64,000 nucleotides of DNA from Mytilus trossulus (GCF_036588685.1 NC_086380.1:34362692-34426691), one strand, 5' to 3'. Shown: positions 36,556 to 48,950, counted from the first letter of the stretch. Made by a program: numbers and translations. The notes: a model not told the origin generated them from the letters alone.

Positions 36556-39500
36556 AAGTTCTGAGAAAAGCTTGTTTTTATATTTTTGATACTGTTGATT
36601 CAACACATCAGAATAAAAGTTTAAAGGTTGACATTATATTCAACAATTCAGTCGACATCGTTTAAAGTACTAATACGTATTTAACTTAAGGTCTGGTTTC
36701 AGTTTTCAGAATATAAATAGAAATTTATGAGTCAAGGTTAGAGAAAAAAAACCATAACGTATACTGGAAGGTTTGGATTGGGTTTGCAAAATAGAGAATA
36801 ATGAGCCAACGTTAGAGAAAAAAATAAAGGATATCTACAAACGGGGGAAAAAAGAAAAAAAGAATGTAGTATAATGGGGAACTGAAATATATGGCATCAT
36901 GGTCAAAAATTATAAAACAAATGTGACATAAGGCTTAAAGATTAAAGAATACAGAATAAAAGGACCCCCCTTTCCCATCCAGGCACTCATATCTATTTAT
37001 ATCTAACATAAAATAATTGTTTACCAATAAATGATAACATATAAATGTATGTCTAGTTAACCCCTAGCATTTCTACAATCGACGATATCTTTTCTTTCCC
37101 GACAAGAGACCACCAAAATAAGTATTGCTTATGTCCCTCATCATTCAGCAAAATAATGGGTAGTATCAACTGTTTTCCAAATAAATTCTCATACTTTTTT
37201 CCTCCAAACTGTTTGAAATTGACTATACCTGGTGAATCAAAGGCAACAGTAGTTTTTATAAAAAAAAAAAAACATATAAATAAACCATATGAAACTTCTA
37301 ATTAAAAAAAACCCATGTTTTATATACTTGAATGGCTCAAAAAAGTGAATGTGAGCTTTGTTTTAAAAAAGAAGGACTTTGTAAAATTCAAAATTTTTAT
37401 AATTAATTTAATTTTAGGATGTAACGCTTCTCCTGATTGTCTGACGTTATTTTGTTATGAGCCCATAAACATAATTTAGTCATGTGACCGTGACGTCATC
37501 AACGTTTTTTTCATGTTTTTCTACGGTTTTAAATTGAATTTAGAATTAAATTATATGAAATGACTGTAATATTTTTTCTGTCTATTCGAATCAACATAAA
37601 AAAAATGTGATGCACACTGTTAAATAACCCGCTGCACAGCGCAAGTGCAAGGAAAAACGTGATGAAGGAATATAAACAAAAGTGCTCTGAAAGGTAAGTA
37701 ATAATAACAAATTCTTAAATTAAATACAAAAAATCATTGAACAACTGTTAAGTAAAAGCTTAATTAACGAAGGGAACACATGGAAAATATAAAAAAAGAA
37801 TGGCATGGCTCTTTAGATTCACATATTTGTCACGTTTAGCACGTGCTCTCTGTTAATTTTTTTTATTAATGTAACGATCCGGTAAACTCCGACAAACAAC
37901 TCGAAAGTTATTTTGCCTGCGATCAACGATCACTGAATGAAATATTTTTGTCGTTAATACGGTATAGATTCGTAATAAATTAAACAAAAGCGTACATGCA
38001 AGCCTTAGTTTAGTACATACATGGTATATGCATGCATATTGATTCAATAATTTCGATAACATTAAAATTTCAAGAAACTCGTTTAACTGGTAAGATGTCG
38101 CCTGTTCATTTTTTGATATGCCAGATGCGTTTAACGTTTGCAAGCATATTCGAATATTTTATCTGAGAAGATTGTTACTTTCATTTAAGATCAGTTGAAT
38201 TAAATTTGATAACTTAAAAACAATATAAAATAAACATGTCAATAATTCGGGGTATACGATGGTATAACAGGCATGCTTCGGGTTGAGTCACGTTGATGTA
38301 AGAATGTGTGTCATGAATAAATCCACAAGGTCAATGCTATTCATTAAGCGAGAATTATGCTAATAAAATGTTCATATGAACGTGCGATTAAAATCAAGTG
38401 ATTATATGTTGTCTTGTATTATCAGAAAAAAAACAACCTTTTAATTATGTTAGGTTTTTCATCTATTTCATAAGTCTTTAAAACATTAAAAAAACTGAAA
38501 TATATACATGTACAAACTGCACTAATTCCAGGACTACACTGCATAAGTTAACTATCTAACAAATTGAAAGTAAAGTAATTCGGCAAACATTAAAAATCAA
38601 AATTCATAGAACTCTTTTAAGTAACAAGAGCACTTAATATTAAGATGATATTTAAAGTGGTACATTCACAATTTAGGACAACGACAATTTCACACGCAAT
38701 TTTGCTTTATATTAGTCATAAAAATCAACTTAAAACCCATATTTTCATTAACCATACTTTTCTTTGTTAATCCCGTTTTGTTTCATCGAGTTTTGTATAC
38801 AATATTAGCTTTTCTTTTCTTTCTTTTGATATTAACATTTCTATTTCATTTTATTTTAAGTTAAAACATTATTTCGGCAAAAAACATTTGCTTCTTGAAA
38901 TTGGGTTTTAAAGGTATACCCTTTGTTTAAGATATACAAAAATGTTGGAAAGTTGGTGAAAAAAAAGTTGTTGATTTCGATATGCACTGAAATTTTACCC
39001 CAATATGATATAGGATGTGTAAATAACAATTTATAAATTTGATATGTTTGAAATCGATTTTGCTTCGCATCATGATGTGCAACTATTAGTTTTATACGAT
39101 ATATACGCCATCTTAAAATCATTACCTAACAAATGTCAGTTCTGGTTGGTTTCATGATGATGTTGCGTACATTTTATTAGCTTAAAATTATTGTATTATG
39201 GAATTGAGAATGATTTACGGAAAGGAGAAGGATTTGTGTTAGTTTTATTTTTAGAACGATATTTTTACTTATTTGACAGTTCAAATTTGTGATGGGTATT
39301 GTTTGGATTTCAATAACATAAATGTCTAGCCGGCTACAAAGAAGGGCCTCACCAATGAGAGGGAAATACATGATGCATAGCAAGTCTTATTTTATAATAC
39401 ACTTTAGCCTTCATGGAGGCATGTATAGCGCGAAAGACATAATTTTATATGCTAGTGTTTAGAATGATCAGCATAGCCGTTTACATAATAATACAACATA

Positions 39501-41007
39501 TAAATATCAAATGTAGCTAATAACAGTTGTTTTACATTTGTTTAATGTGTTTGAACTTTTGGTTTTGCCATTTGATAATGAACTTTTCGTTTTGGATTTT
39601 CCTTGGAAGTCTTTTTGTTATTTTACTTTCTTCAAGTTGGGAACCTGTAATTCAAGTTATTCAGTTTTGGCAGACTTTTAAGTGAAATTGCTTCAAATTT
39701 GTAATGCAAAATAAGTATTAACAAAAATTTCGAAGTTCAAGATCAATTCAAAAAGGGGAAGTCCACAAGGTTTAACCCACCATTTCCTTCGGAATATCTC
39801 TCTACCAATCATGAATGTGGCAGTTGTTTTTCACTTGTACCGTTGATAGCGTTTGTTTTTATAAGTTTTATGCACTTCCCCTTTAAAATCTGCCTTGGAG
39901 TTCAATATTTTCTGTTATACCTTTTTTCAGTCCAGTGCCATACATTCACCTTTTGTGAATTTTATATTCAGAAACTATTCACAAACAGGTTTTATTCCAA
40001 TTGTCAGATACGCCAAGGGCATAAGACCCAAATATTGAAACCGAAGCAGATATTAACAGTCCATTTTAGTCTTAGATACTTACTTTTGTATTAGTTTTTT
40101 TAATTTTGAACTAGTCTTAAGTAACTGTGAGTATTCTCATCAATTGTGTCTTTTGTTTGTATTGTCCTCCATTTGTATCTCAGTTTTTCGACATTTTGTT
40201 TTCTGTTCTGATGCATTGTACGTTCACTTTGATTCTAATTCTAAGGAAATGACTTTCTTAAAGAACAGATGTGAAGAACTTAAACATCTGAGAAAATATT
40301 TTTTCAATAAGGACAGGATATCATAAATTCATAACTCAGAGAAGGGAGATGATACTTAGAAGGCAACGAAAATCTATCATTAGTGTGTCAAGTAAAAATA
40401 TTACATGGCATTGCATGCTTTGGTTTACGCAACTCTTTGCCGTTTTCAACCTCTCACTGTATGCCAATGTCGAAAAAACGTCCTGAAATCAAGTTTTAAG
40501 TGTGTTCATCAATTGTACCTGAAGACGAATTAGTGTTTTTTTTCCTTTTAACCTAACTGAATATTGGTACTTTTACACGCTTTTGTGCGCAACCTAAAGA
40601 TTTACATGCTCAAAATTGGTAACTTTGACGACGTCAAATTCAAAGAAAGTCAGAATTTGTTACTTTCACGATGCAACAGTACCAGTATTCCAAAAGCTAT
40701 GAAAACAAGTTTAATCCACCATTTTCTACATAAGTAAATGCCTGCACCAAGTCAGGAATATGACACTTGTTTTCCATTCGCTTGGTGTGTTTGAGTTTTA
40801 GATTTTGCCATTTGATAAGGAAATTCCGTTTTGAATTTACCTTGGAGTTTGGTAATTTTGTTATTTTACTTTTGAATATTTATTATTTCCAATGTTTAAT
40901 TTATTTGTACTTTGTAATTGACAATGTAGTGGATTGTTTGTAGGTGGAAGACAAGAACATGTAGAAAAGCTCATGCAGATTGTTTGCACATATTATTTAG
41001 TTTTCAG
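36556..41007. other. Region between the vanin pseudogene and the lectin locus
   Basis: Contains duplicated block copy C and family C copies (39535, 40690). No exon, RNA gene or third vanin coding remnant was recognised. Confidence 0.5.
38640..39720. repeat. Duplicated block, copy C (also near 21.6-26.6 kb and 33.15-33.6 kb)
   Basis: Similar phrases recur in order: TTTTGCTTTATATTAGTCAT (copy A: TTTTGCTTGATATTAGTCAT at 21588), GATATAGGATGTGTAAATAA (A: 24656), TCAAATTTGTGATG (A: 24858), then the CTTCATGGAGGCATGTATAG type (B: 33388; A: 26440). Copies A and B lie 3' of the intact and broken vanin-like genes. Homology is diverged and gapped. Confidence 0.6.
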
Positions 41008-41235
41008 ACACTACATGTAGATATGGCCGAGAATTGGGCCTATCAGTTTATCCGACAAAAACACAAGAGAATGGCACAACCAATTAAATCTTATTTAGTT
41101 ACCCGACTGGAAAATTTAAAGCAGTGACTCTAATAATCTTTCTATTGATAATTGAGTGATATAATATAAATCGAGTAAATGCTAAAAATGGGGCGACTGT
41201 ATTTATGACATGAAACACAGATTTCTATGTCAGGG
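41008..41235 (+). pseudogene. Decayed copy of C-type lectin exon 3
   Basis: Aligned by eye with the live exon at 45554-45764, many blocks match: TTATCCGACAAAAACAC against TTACCCGACAAGACATG, GAATGGCACAACC, CCCGACTGG against CCGACTGG, and TTCTATGTCA. It has stop codons in the lectin frame (TAG after CTTATT, and TAA after AAAATT), lacks the second cysteine region and has a weakened donor (GTAGGA). The downstream intron also matches: 41630-41830 resembles 46210-46450. This is a local duplication followed by loss of the exon. Confidence 0.8.
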
Positions 41236-41543
41236 GTAGGATCATACAAAGAGTGTTACAGTGAAACACGTTTAATCCGAACCTGTTCGTGACTTAAGAT
41301 TTTGTTCGGTTTTGGCCGATGTTCGATTTTATCAGGTTCACAACGCATACAATTCGATATGACGGGCTTAAGAATATGTTTGGTTAGTACAGGTTTTCGG
41401 TTTTTGCAGGATTCGGTTTAGCCAAGTTTACTTTTTTAATTATTACTTTTATAAATTATGTTTGATTTATTTGCTTCATGAATGTAGCAGCATATTTAAC
41501 TTATTTGACTATTAAACCAGATATACGTATGATTTACTTTTAC

Positions 41544-41594
41544 ATGTTTAATGTCGAATATACTTTAACATGTTTAATGTCGAATATACTTACC
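41544..41594. repeat. Short tandem duplication
   Basis: ACATGTTTAATGTCGAATAT followed by ACTT occurs twice in direct succession. It lies between the lectin pseudo-exon and the live lectin gene. Confidence 0.85.
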
Positions 41595-42093
41595 TAAATT
41601 AAATTTGAACTACTTTAAAAACTAAGATCAGTTTATCAAAGCTGTCCTTCGATATGTCATAAGACATGTCTTGTGACATATATAACGTTAATATGAGGAC
41701 AGACGTTCGACATGTTAGAGCAATCATAACTAAACTAACTTAGGACTATCGGAGCTAGGGTGTTCTAACCGCTGACATTGGTTTTGGTTAAAGAAATATA
41801 CGTATAAAAAAATGCATCATGTAATAATGACAATAAGATTATTAATTAGAACTATAATAATAATACTGTATTCCAAAAGCAAGTACAGCTTATAGGATAT
41901 ATACAATGTTTAACAAATCAAGTAATAGAAAAACACAAATTTTAAAAAAAAAAAATGCATTGTTTAAGGAAGTTAGATGCTGAGCTCCTGTTATCACGAA
42001 CATATGGTAATATAATATAACGTATAATAAAGGTCAGACTATCGATTTTGCAATCAAAATAGAATGCAATACAATTGAAAGAAGAAAAACCCC

Positions 42094-42182
42094 ATGACGT
42101 TTGTTTTCATTACGATGTGTATGCTGTTGCTATTGTTTTGGGAAATTGGCTCCATTAACAATGCATTTCATATTATTCACAG
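42094..42182 (+). CDS. Possible signal-peptide exon of the C-type lectin gene
   Basis: An ATG at 42094 opens MTFVFITMCMLLLLFWEIGS, a good signal peptide, followed by possible donors at 42183 (GTACAT) or 42213 (GTAAGT, stronger). It lies about 450 bases before the first lectin exon on the same strand. Both donors leave phase 2, but the next exon needs phase 1 before TGG TGT. An unseen small exon, a different acceptor or a sequence error would be needed to join them. Confidence 0.45.
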
Positions 42183-42636
42183 GTACATTTACTGCTCTTG
42201 GTAAGTTTGGTTCTGAAAAACTTTATTGAATTATTACCAAAAAAAAATTGATTAATTCAATTCTGGAATTATTAAATTGATTGCATTATTAAATTGATTA
42301 GATATATTATTGAATAATCAAACTTATTTTATCTATTTTTGAATAATTAAACTGATATTATCGATTTTTTAATCATTACAAGGATTAATCGATTTATGGT
42401 ATTGAATCATCAAATTAGATTCATTCAAGTATTGATAAAATTATATAAAATTTGCTTATGACAATCTCATTATAACACTGCAAAGATTTTTGGATATTTT
42501 TTAAACTAAGTGTAATTATTGAATCAATATTATAAAATAGATAATCAAAGTATACACAACTTCTTCAAATCATTATTTATGTCTCAACTTTGGATATTAA
42601 ATTTCTTTTATATCTCACCTTAAGCATTCATCCCAG

Positions 42637-42722
42637 TCTGGTGTCTTGGACTAGAATGGAACACATATAAAGGAATGGAATATGCGTTGGTAACGACTCA
42701 AATGACATGGATCGAGGCACAG
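42637..42722 (+). CDS. C-type lectin exon 1 of domain
   Basis: 86 nt after the acceptor CATTCATCCCAG, read in the frame TC TGG TGT. It encodes WCLGLEWNTYKGMEY and MTWIEAQ, the N-terminal strand and start of helix 1 of the fold. The donor is GTTAAT in phase 0. Confidence 0.83.
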
Positions 42723-45700
42723 GTTAATTATATACAATAACATTACTTTTCTAAATTCAGGATTCCTAGGGTTCGGAAATTGTTTGGCATTCGTAAGATA
42801 TCATTGATATGTTCACAAGTATAAATTAACTGTTTACAAAACTTAGAATTTTTGAAAAACTAAGGCTTCTCTACCTCAGGAGTCAGGAATAGATTACCCT
42901 AGCTGTATTTGGCAAAACTTTATGAATTTTTGGTCAACTTCGTACTTTATTTGACCTTTTAAACATTTTTTGATTCGAGCGTCACTGATGAGTCTTTTGT
43001 AGATGAAACGCGCGTCTGGCGGAAATATAAAAATTTAATCCTGCTATTTATGATGAGTTTATTTATCTACCTAGTAATATTATAAATCGATTTCATTGAA
43101 CTTTAAATTCCTTGACCACTATTTCTTTGAAATGAATTCTTTTTGCTGTGTTTCTTTAAAAGAATAATGATAAACTGAATGAGCCGACATATGATTATCC
43201 ATTTGACGTTGTCACGAGAGTTCAGATTTTTTCAGATGCCTTTCCATGGCGTTTAAAAGAAAAAAAAATAAAGTAAATTAGAAAGTATAAGAAAATAACC
43301 AACACCATTTTATAAAATACACCAAATCATAAACCCCAAAAATTTTGAATAGTAAAAAATAAAATGAAACAATACGAAACACTACTATCGGCTAAATTTG
43401 TTTTTCTTTATTTTAGAGATATTGTTCCAAATTTGGAGGTGTATTAGCTCAGCCAGAAATTGCAGATATCAACAATTATCTGAAGTCAATAACCGACAGT
43501 AAGTTACTCTACCACCTAAATGCATTAAGGTAGTTCATGGGTATAGAAATAAAAGTCGTCCAAAATCGCCAAAATTTGCCTAGATTGTTCATGAAAAAAA
43601 AAACACTTTTGAACATAAAAAGAAATCTATTAGACAGAATTTTTGAAATAAAATATGAGAGATAGGTTTTATTATATATTTTAAAAAGAAAAAAAGAAAA
43701 AAATGGTGTCACAGAACTTGATTTTAACACAATGTTGACTGCTTTATCCTCAAATTATGGCATTTCTACCTATAATATATGTCTGCCTGTTTTGTTTACA
43801 CAACTTTGTCAATATAATGGAATGTTATGCAACTGTCATACAAGTGAGAGGTTTAACTCGCTATAAAACCAGATTTAATCCACAATTTTCTACATGAGAA
43901 AATGTCTGATCAAATCTGGAATACGACAATTGTTATCCATTCGTTTGATGTGCTTGAGCTTTTGATTTAGTCATTTTTGTCGAGCCTTCGACTTAAGTCG
44001 AAAAAGCGAGACTAAGCGATCCTACTTTCCGTCGTCGTCGGTGTCGTCGGCGGCGTCAACAAATATTCACTCTGTGGTTAAAGTTTTTGAAATTTTAATA
44101 ACTTTCATAAACTACACTGGATTTCTACCAAACTTGGACAGAAGCTTGTTTATGATCATAAGATAGTATCTGGAAGTAAATTTTGTAAAAATAAAATTCC
44201 ATTTTTTCCGTATTTTACTTTTAAATGGACTTAGTTTTTCTGCTGGGAAACATTACATTCACTCTGTGGTTAAAGTTTTTAGAATTTTAATAACTTTCTT
44301 AAACTATCCTGGGTTTGCACCAAACTTGGACAGAAGCTTGTTTATGATCATAAGATAGTATCAAGAAGTAATTTTTGTAAAGAAATAAATCCATTTTTTC
44401 CGTATTTTACTTTTAAATGGACTTAGTTTTTCTGCGGGGAAACATTACATTCACTCTGTGGTTAAAGTTTTTAAAATTTTAATAACTTTCTTAAACTATC
44501 CTGGGTTTGTATCAAACTTGGACAGAAACTTATTTATGATCATAAGATAGAAATTTTGTAAAAAGATAACTCCATTTTTTCTGTATTTTACTTTTATTTT
44601 AGATTTTCTTCCAGTTTGTAACATTACATACAGTCTGCAGTTAAAGTTTTCAAAACATTTATTAGATTCATTAACTATCCTAGATTTTTACCACACTTGG
44701 ACAGAAGCTTCTTACAATCATAAGATAATATCAAAAGGAATATTTTTATTGTTTTTTTCCTCATTTTTGTTGAGCCTGCGATTTACAGCAAAAGTAGGCG
44801 AGACACTGGGTTCCGCGGAACCCTTACAAATTTTATTAGGGACTATTCGTTTTGAATTGTCCTCGGCGTTCAGTATTTAAAAAAATTCCTTAATAATCAT
44901 AGGCAGAACTTAGTATTCCTTTCATGAGCACCTTTTACCTATTTCGCCTTCTGTTCGTATGGAAGATCAAACTAATAAAAAATGTTTTGACAATATTGAT
45001 TGTGATTTTTGTTGTATTGTTCCCATTTTCGACCTTATTTTATTTTCGAATATTAGGCCATAAACATATTCATTTTGATGATAATTGAAAAATATCTTTG
45101 GTAGAGAACAGAAATGAATAACTTAAAGCAATTAATCAAAACGGACTCGATACCTTAGATTCGAAACATAAAAAAAGAGTGAAACGATTTCAAGTTCCAG
45201 GTCAATCAAAACATACAATAGCATGGCAAAATTAAAACATAACGTGCACAGACGCGTGCTACATTAGAATACATTGAATCATACTCGAATGACAACTGTG
45301 TATTTCCTTTTTCACTGAACATTGATAATTTTTAAACGGTTTGTAGTACGACGTAGAATGGGAAATAAGTGGGAAGATATAAATTAAATAATCATTTTCA
45401 AATTAACGACGCAACTGTGTTCATCTTATAAAAGTCAAGTATGTAACTTTCGAAGTGTTATTCATATTTATATTGTCATTTGTGTTATGAAAGACAAGGG
45501 TACTTTGAAAAAGTCATGCACTTTGCATACACTAATTATGATTCTGTTCTCAGGGACAACGTTTTTGTGGCTTGGGGCAAGTAATTTACCCGACAAGACA
45601 TGGGAATGGCACAACCCGATTAAGCCTATAAAGTTTTCCGACTGGCAAAGCACTCAACCTAGTCATCCGAACAGTGAACATTGTATGGTTTACTGGAAAT

Positions 45701-48700
45701 CTAATGAAGGCTTCAAATGGGGTGACGTGAGATGTGATAGAAAACAAGAATTTCTATGTCAAAGGTAAGATCTTCTATAAAGCATTATTTTGTTTTTAAA
45801 ATCACGTTGATAAATTTAGTTTGATTTATACACTTATTGACCTATTTGCATTATTAGACCATGTACGATACATTGGCTGAATAAAAGTTTCCTGTGACAA
45901 AGGATAATTTCTCTGGGAACTGAACCACCAGTAAACTCTGAAACTCCAATTATTTGAACCGCCGGATCACTTCGATCCACCGGTAACCATGATAACCATA
46001 TCTTTATAAATATGGTGCAAACAATAATCCATCATTCTGCTTCTGATGAAGGTCCCTAATGGACCGAAATCGGTCAGGTTATAGACCATCACCAGGCTCT
46101 GTTAATTATGTGTTTCGGCATACTAGTATACTATATTGTTATGTGCGGTACTTAATATTCTCCAAAATACATAAGTAAGAGGTATCAAATAAACTTATCA
46201 ACGTTAAGTTTAAACTAGTTTATTAAAACTGGTCATGCTTATCAAAGATGTCTTAAAGTCAATCCTAACAATTAGCTTTGAACATATATTACGATAACAC
46301 AAGTCTGGGCTAGTACTTCGAAGCTATCTTAGGACTACCTCAGCTAAAACTTTCTAACCATTGATTTACTAGTTAGTTTTGACTTCAAAGAAAATAGATA
46401 CAAAATCACATTCAACCAAATAATGATGATAATATAAACATATTTTATGCTTGTTTGCATTATTTCACAGATTTGTTTCAATTAAGACATTTCTAAATCA
46501 GTGCCTTCCTGAAATTATTGTGATGGTAATAATAACTGCAGGTAACAATAGAAATAAACTCATCATATATATCATGACTAAATTTAGTATATACGCCAGA
46601 CGCGCGTTTCGTCTACAAAAGACTCATCAGTGACGCTCGAATCCCAAAACGTTTAAAAGGCCAAATAAAGTACCAAGTTAAAGAGCATTGAAAACCAAAA
46701 GTCCTAAAAGTTTTGCCAAATACAGCTAAGGTGATCTATGCCTGAGATTATATTATCGGTACCTGCAAATTTCGTATGAAAAATTAATCGAGTCCACGTC
46801 CAGAAATACATTTGGACAATTAGTTCCAACAATAAAAAATGACTATTTCTTATGGTTTCTTTTTTGCGGGAATCGTAGTTAGTATCAAATATTATCAATG
46901 AAAATAGTAATATGTTTTAGTGAGATCATTTCGACGCTCCACAGTTACAAACTTTACCTTGTTCATAGAAAAATGTGTGTACATTTCCGAAGAACGGCCA
47001 ATTCTTCGAATATTTAATTACAGCCAAACATATTCGTGTAAATATAAGCAAATAAAATAATTCTGAGATGACTGATAACGAACTTCACAGTCTTAACTGT
47101 CTAAAATTATCCATCTTTACTTCTTAGCAAAAATATTCGTGTAAATATTAGCAAAAAGAACGAATACTGAGATTACTGATAAATTCGTCAACAGGTCCCT
47201 GTATCCGATTTGTTCCATTTTTCTGTGCTGCTCTCTATTTGCATTTCTACTAATTGATGCCACGAACGAGATAACATTTGCATTTTTAGAGTAACATAGT
47301 ATGCAAAATAAGAAAAATCTAGCTATGTTTTCAGGAAAACATATTAATGTTCTAATCAGGAACATAAATATTGATATACTGTTCCAAGTTCTAATGTTTG
47401 GATTACCTGGAAGATTCGAAATAAATTGATCATGCATTTTATTTCTATATCAGATTTTTTTCAAAATACGAAGGATTTCTTATTCCAGGAATAGATTACC
47501 TCAGCCGTATTTGGCACAACTTTTTGGAATTTTTGGTCCTCAATGCTCTTCAACTTTGTACTTGTTTGGCTTACTTTTTATCTGAGCGTCACTGATGAGT
47601 CCTATGTAGACGAAACGCGCGTCTGGCATATTAAATTATAGCATTTGATAACTATTCACACAACTAGGTCGATGCCACACCTAATATACGTTTCGTCCCC
47701 GAGGGCATCACCAGCTCAGTAGTCAGCACTTCGGTGTTGACATGAATATCAATTATATGGTAATTTTTATAAATTTTCTGTTTAAAAAAGTATATTTTTT
47801 TCAAAATAGTAAGGATTTTTTTTATTCCAGGCATAGATATATTTGGCACTTTTTTGAAAATTTTGGTCCTCAATGCTCTTCAATTTTGAATTTGTTTGGC
47901 TTACTTTTTATCTGAGCGTCACTGATGAGTCCTATGTAGACGAAACACTCGTCTGCTGTATCAAATTATAAGCCTGGTACCTTTGATAACTATTATATAG
48001 CTTATTGGAAAGTTAGAAAATATATTTAATGAATAAACGAATATCAGATTATTACATGGCATTTTTCATATCGCATGTATTATCAGCCTAGGATCAATAT
48101 CAGCCCAAGAGCCGCATGGCTCGAGGGCTGATAATACATGCGATATGAAAAATGACATGTTATGATCTTTTTATCATATGCTTCAGCAGTAAAGAAAAAT
48201 AACAGATTCATATATTGATCCTTTTACGTGGTTCCCGAAGTTTAAAGAGTAAAAACATTCACGGATGTCGGACCCAAAATTTGATACATTCAATATGAAA
48301 TCTTTCTATCATATGCCTCAACAGAAAAAAAAAACCAACAGTTTATTATGAACGAATCCACAAAAAATAATTCAACAATTACATAATTATCATTGTTTGG
48401 AAAAGTCATTATTTTTAAAGAAACTTTCTAAATTATGTTTCAGATTTAAAAAAAAAAAAAATGCATTTATTTAATAATTTGTTTGTTTTTTTTGTTTTTT
48501 TTTATAATCATTTTACACAATATACTTTCCAGTATTCAAATAATTGTGTTGTACACTACTTTGTAATGTTTTTCACTGAAAACGTAGCATTGAGGTGTAT
48601 TTTCCGGAATTGACCGAGTATCACCGGAATGCCATGTGATAACATTACGGAAAGGCATGTGATAACAATCGAAGCATGTGATAAACTTTTCATATCAGCC

Positions 48701-48950
48701 CGCTAAGCACCAATTTGAAAAATATGAAATTTACGTCAATTTAATGCTATTATCATACGGTAAAATTTGTATGTTATTTAGTCTAAGTATATGATAATGA
48801 AAAATATAAGATGTACATCTCTTATCTGAAATATTTTTATACATTTTCCTGAATTTTCCCTTTTATTGTAGGACAAAGTTATCAGAAAAGGACAGCAGCT
48901 GTAGTGAAAAGAAACCAGTAGGACAGAAATGCAAGACAATCTGTCTTTAG
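42637..48950 (+). CDS. C-type lectin domain protein gene (four domain-coding exons)
   Basis: Gene span. Four exons join in frame into about 151 residues covering one C-type lectin-like domain. Visible landmarks are WNTYKGMEYALV, MTWIEAQRYCSKFGG, WLGA (the WIGL position), the four canonical cysteines (RYC, EHC, VRC, FLC), QPS where calcium-binding lectins carry EPN or QPD, and WGD where WND is usual. Calcium-dependent sugar binding is therefore uncertain. A 25-residue C-terminal tail has three further cysteines. In bivalves such proteins are typically secreted and linked to recognition of microbes or food particles; that is family knowledge, not shown here. A candidate signal-peptide exon lies at 42094, but its phase does not match. 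A dead copy of exon 3 lies upstream at 41008. Confidence 0.88.
42850..43075 (+). repeat. Repeat family A copy in the lectin gene
   Basis: Plus-oriented: AGATTACCCTAGCTGTATTT, GAGCGTCACTGATGAGTCTT, GATGAAACGCGCGTCTGGCG. It lies in the first intron of the lectin domain. Confidence 0.75.
43417..43498 (+). CDS. C-type lectin exon 2 of domain
   Basis: 82 nt between the acceptor CTTTATTTTAG and a GTAAGT donor. It encodes RYCSKFGGVLAQPEIADINN and a second helix, with the first canonical cysteine. It enters in phase 0 and leaves in phase 1. Confidence 0.87.
43978..44838 (+). repeat. About 190-bp tandem element nested in a family C repeat
   Basis: Four units, starting about 44064, 44257, 44449 and 44628 (ATTCACTCTGTGGTTAAAGT, AAACTTGGACAGAAGCTTGT, ATGATCATAAGATAGTATC). 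The edges are TGTCGAGCCTTCGACTTAAG and GGTTCCGCGGAACCC. Family C sequence breaks off before it and resumes after it. Confidence 0.82.
45554..45764 (+). CDS. C-type lectin exon 3 of domain (WLGA, QPS, WGD, three Cys)
   Basis: 211 nt from the acceptor CTGTTCTCAG to a GTAAGA donor. It encodes TTFLWLGASNLPDKTWEW, then STQPSHPNSEHCMVYW and WGDVRCDRKQEFLCQ. The QPS and WGD triplets replace the calcium/sugar motifs of typical family members. Phases agree with both neighbours. Confidence 0.9.
46548..46750 (-). repeat. Repeat family A copy in the last lectin intron
   Basis: Minus-oriented: CGCCAGACGCGCGTTTCGTC, then GACTCATCAGTGACGCTCGA. Confidence 0.75.
47455..47992 (+). repeat. Two head-to-tail family A copies
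   Basis: A 3' half-copy at 47455-47655 is followed by a near full-length copy at 47668-47992 that includes the hairpin-bearing 5' part (TTTCGTCCCCGAGGGCATCA). Both share TCTGAGCGTCACTGATGAGT, then CCTATGTAGACGAAAC. Shared variants suggest they duplicated locally. Confidence 0.75.
48045..48720. repeat. Foldback element, family F, in the last lectin intron
   Basis: A stem-loop at 48046-48168: ATCGCATGTATTATCAGCC pairs with GGCTGATAATACATGCGAT. The following TTATCATATGCTTC is matched inversely by GAAGCATGTGATAA near 48685. Same architecture as 30555-31325. Confidence 0.78.
48872..48950 (+). CDS. C-type lectin terminal exon, Cys-rich tail
   Basis: The acceptor TTTTATTGTAG at 48861-48871 joins in phase to the FLCQR exon and encodes 25 residues (TKLSEKDSSCSEKKPVGQKC and five more) before TAG at 48948-48950. 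Three cysteines in a short tail suggest an extra disulfide or dimer link. No match to a known domain is visible. Confidence 0.75.

Noticed and set aside
40144-40326. Plus-strand open frame ending in a charged segment
   Set aside because: No splice sites or family motifs, and it lies between repeat copies.
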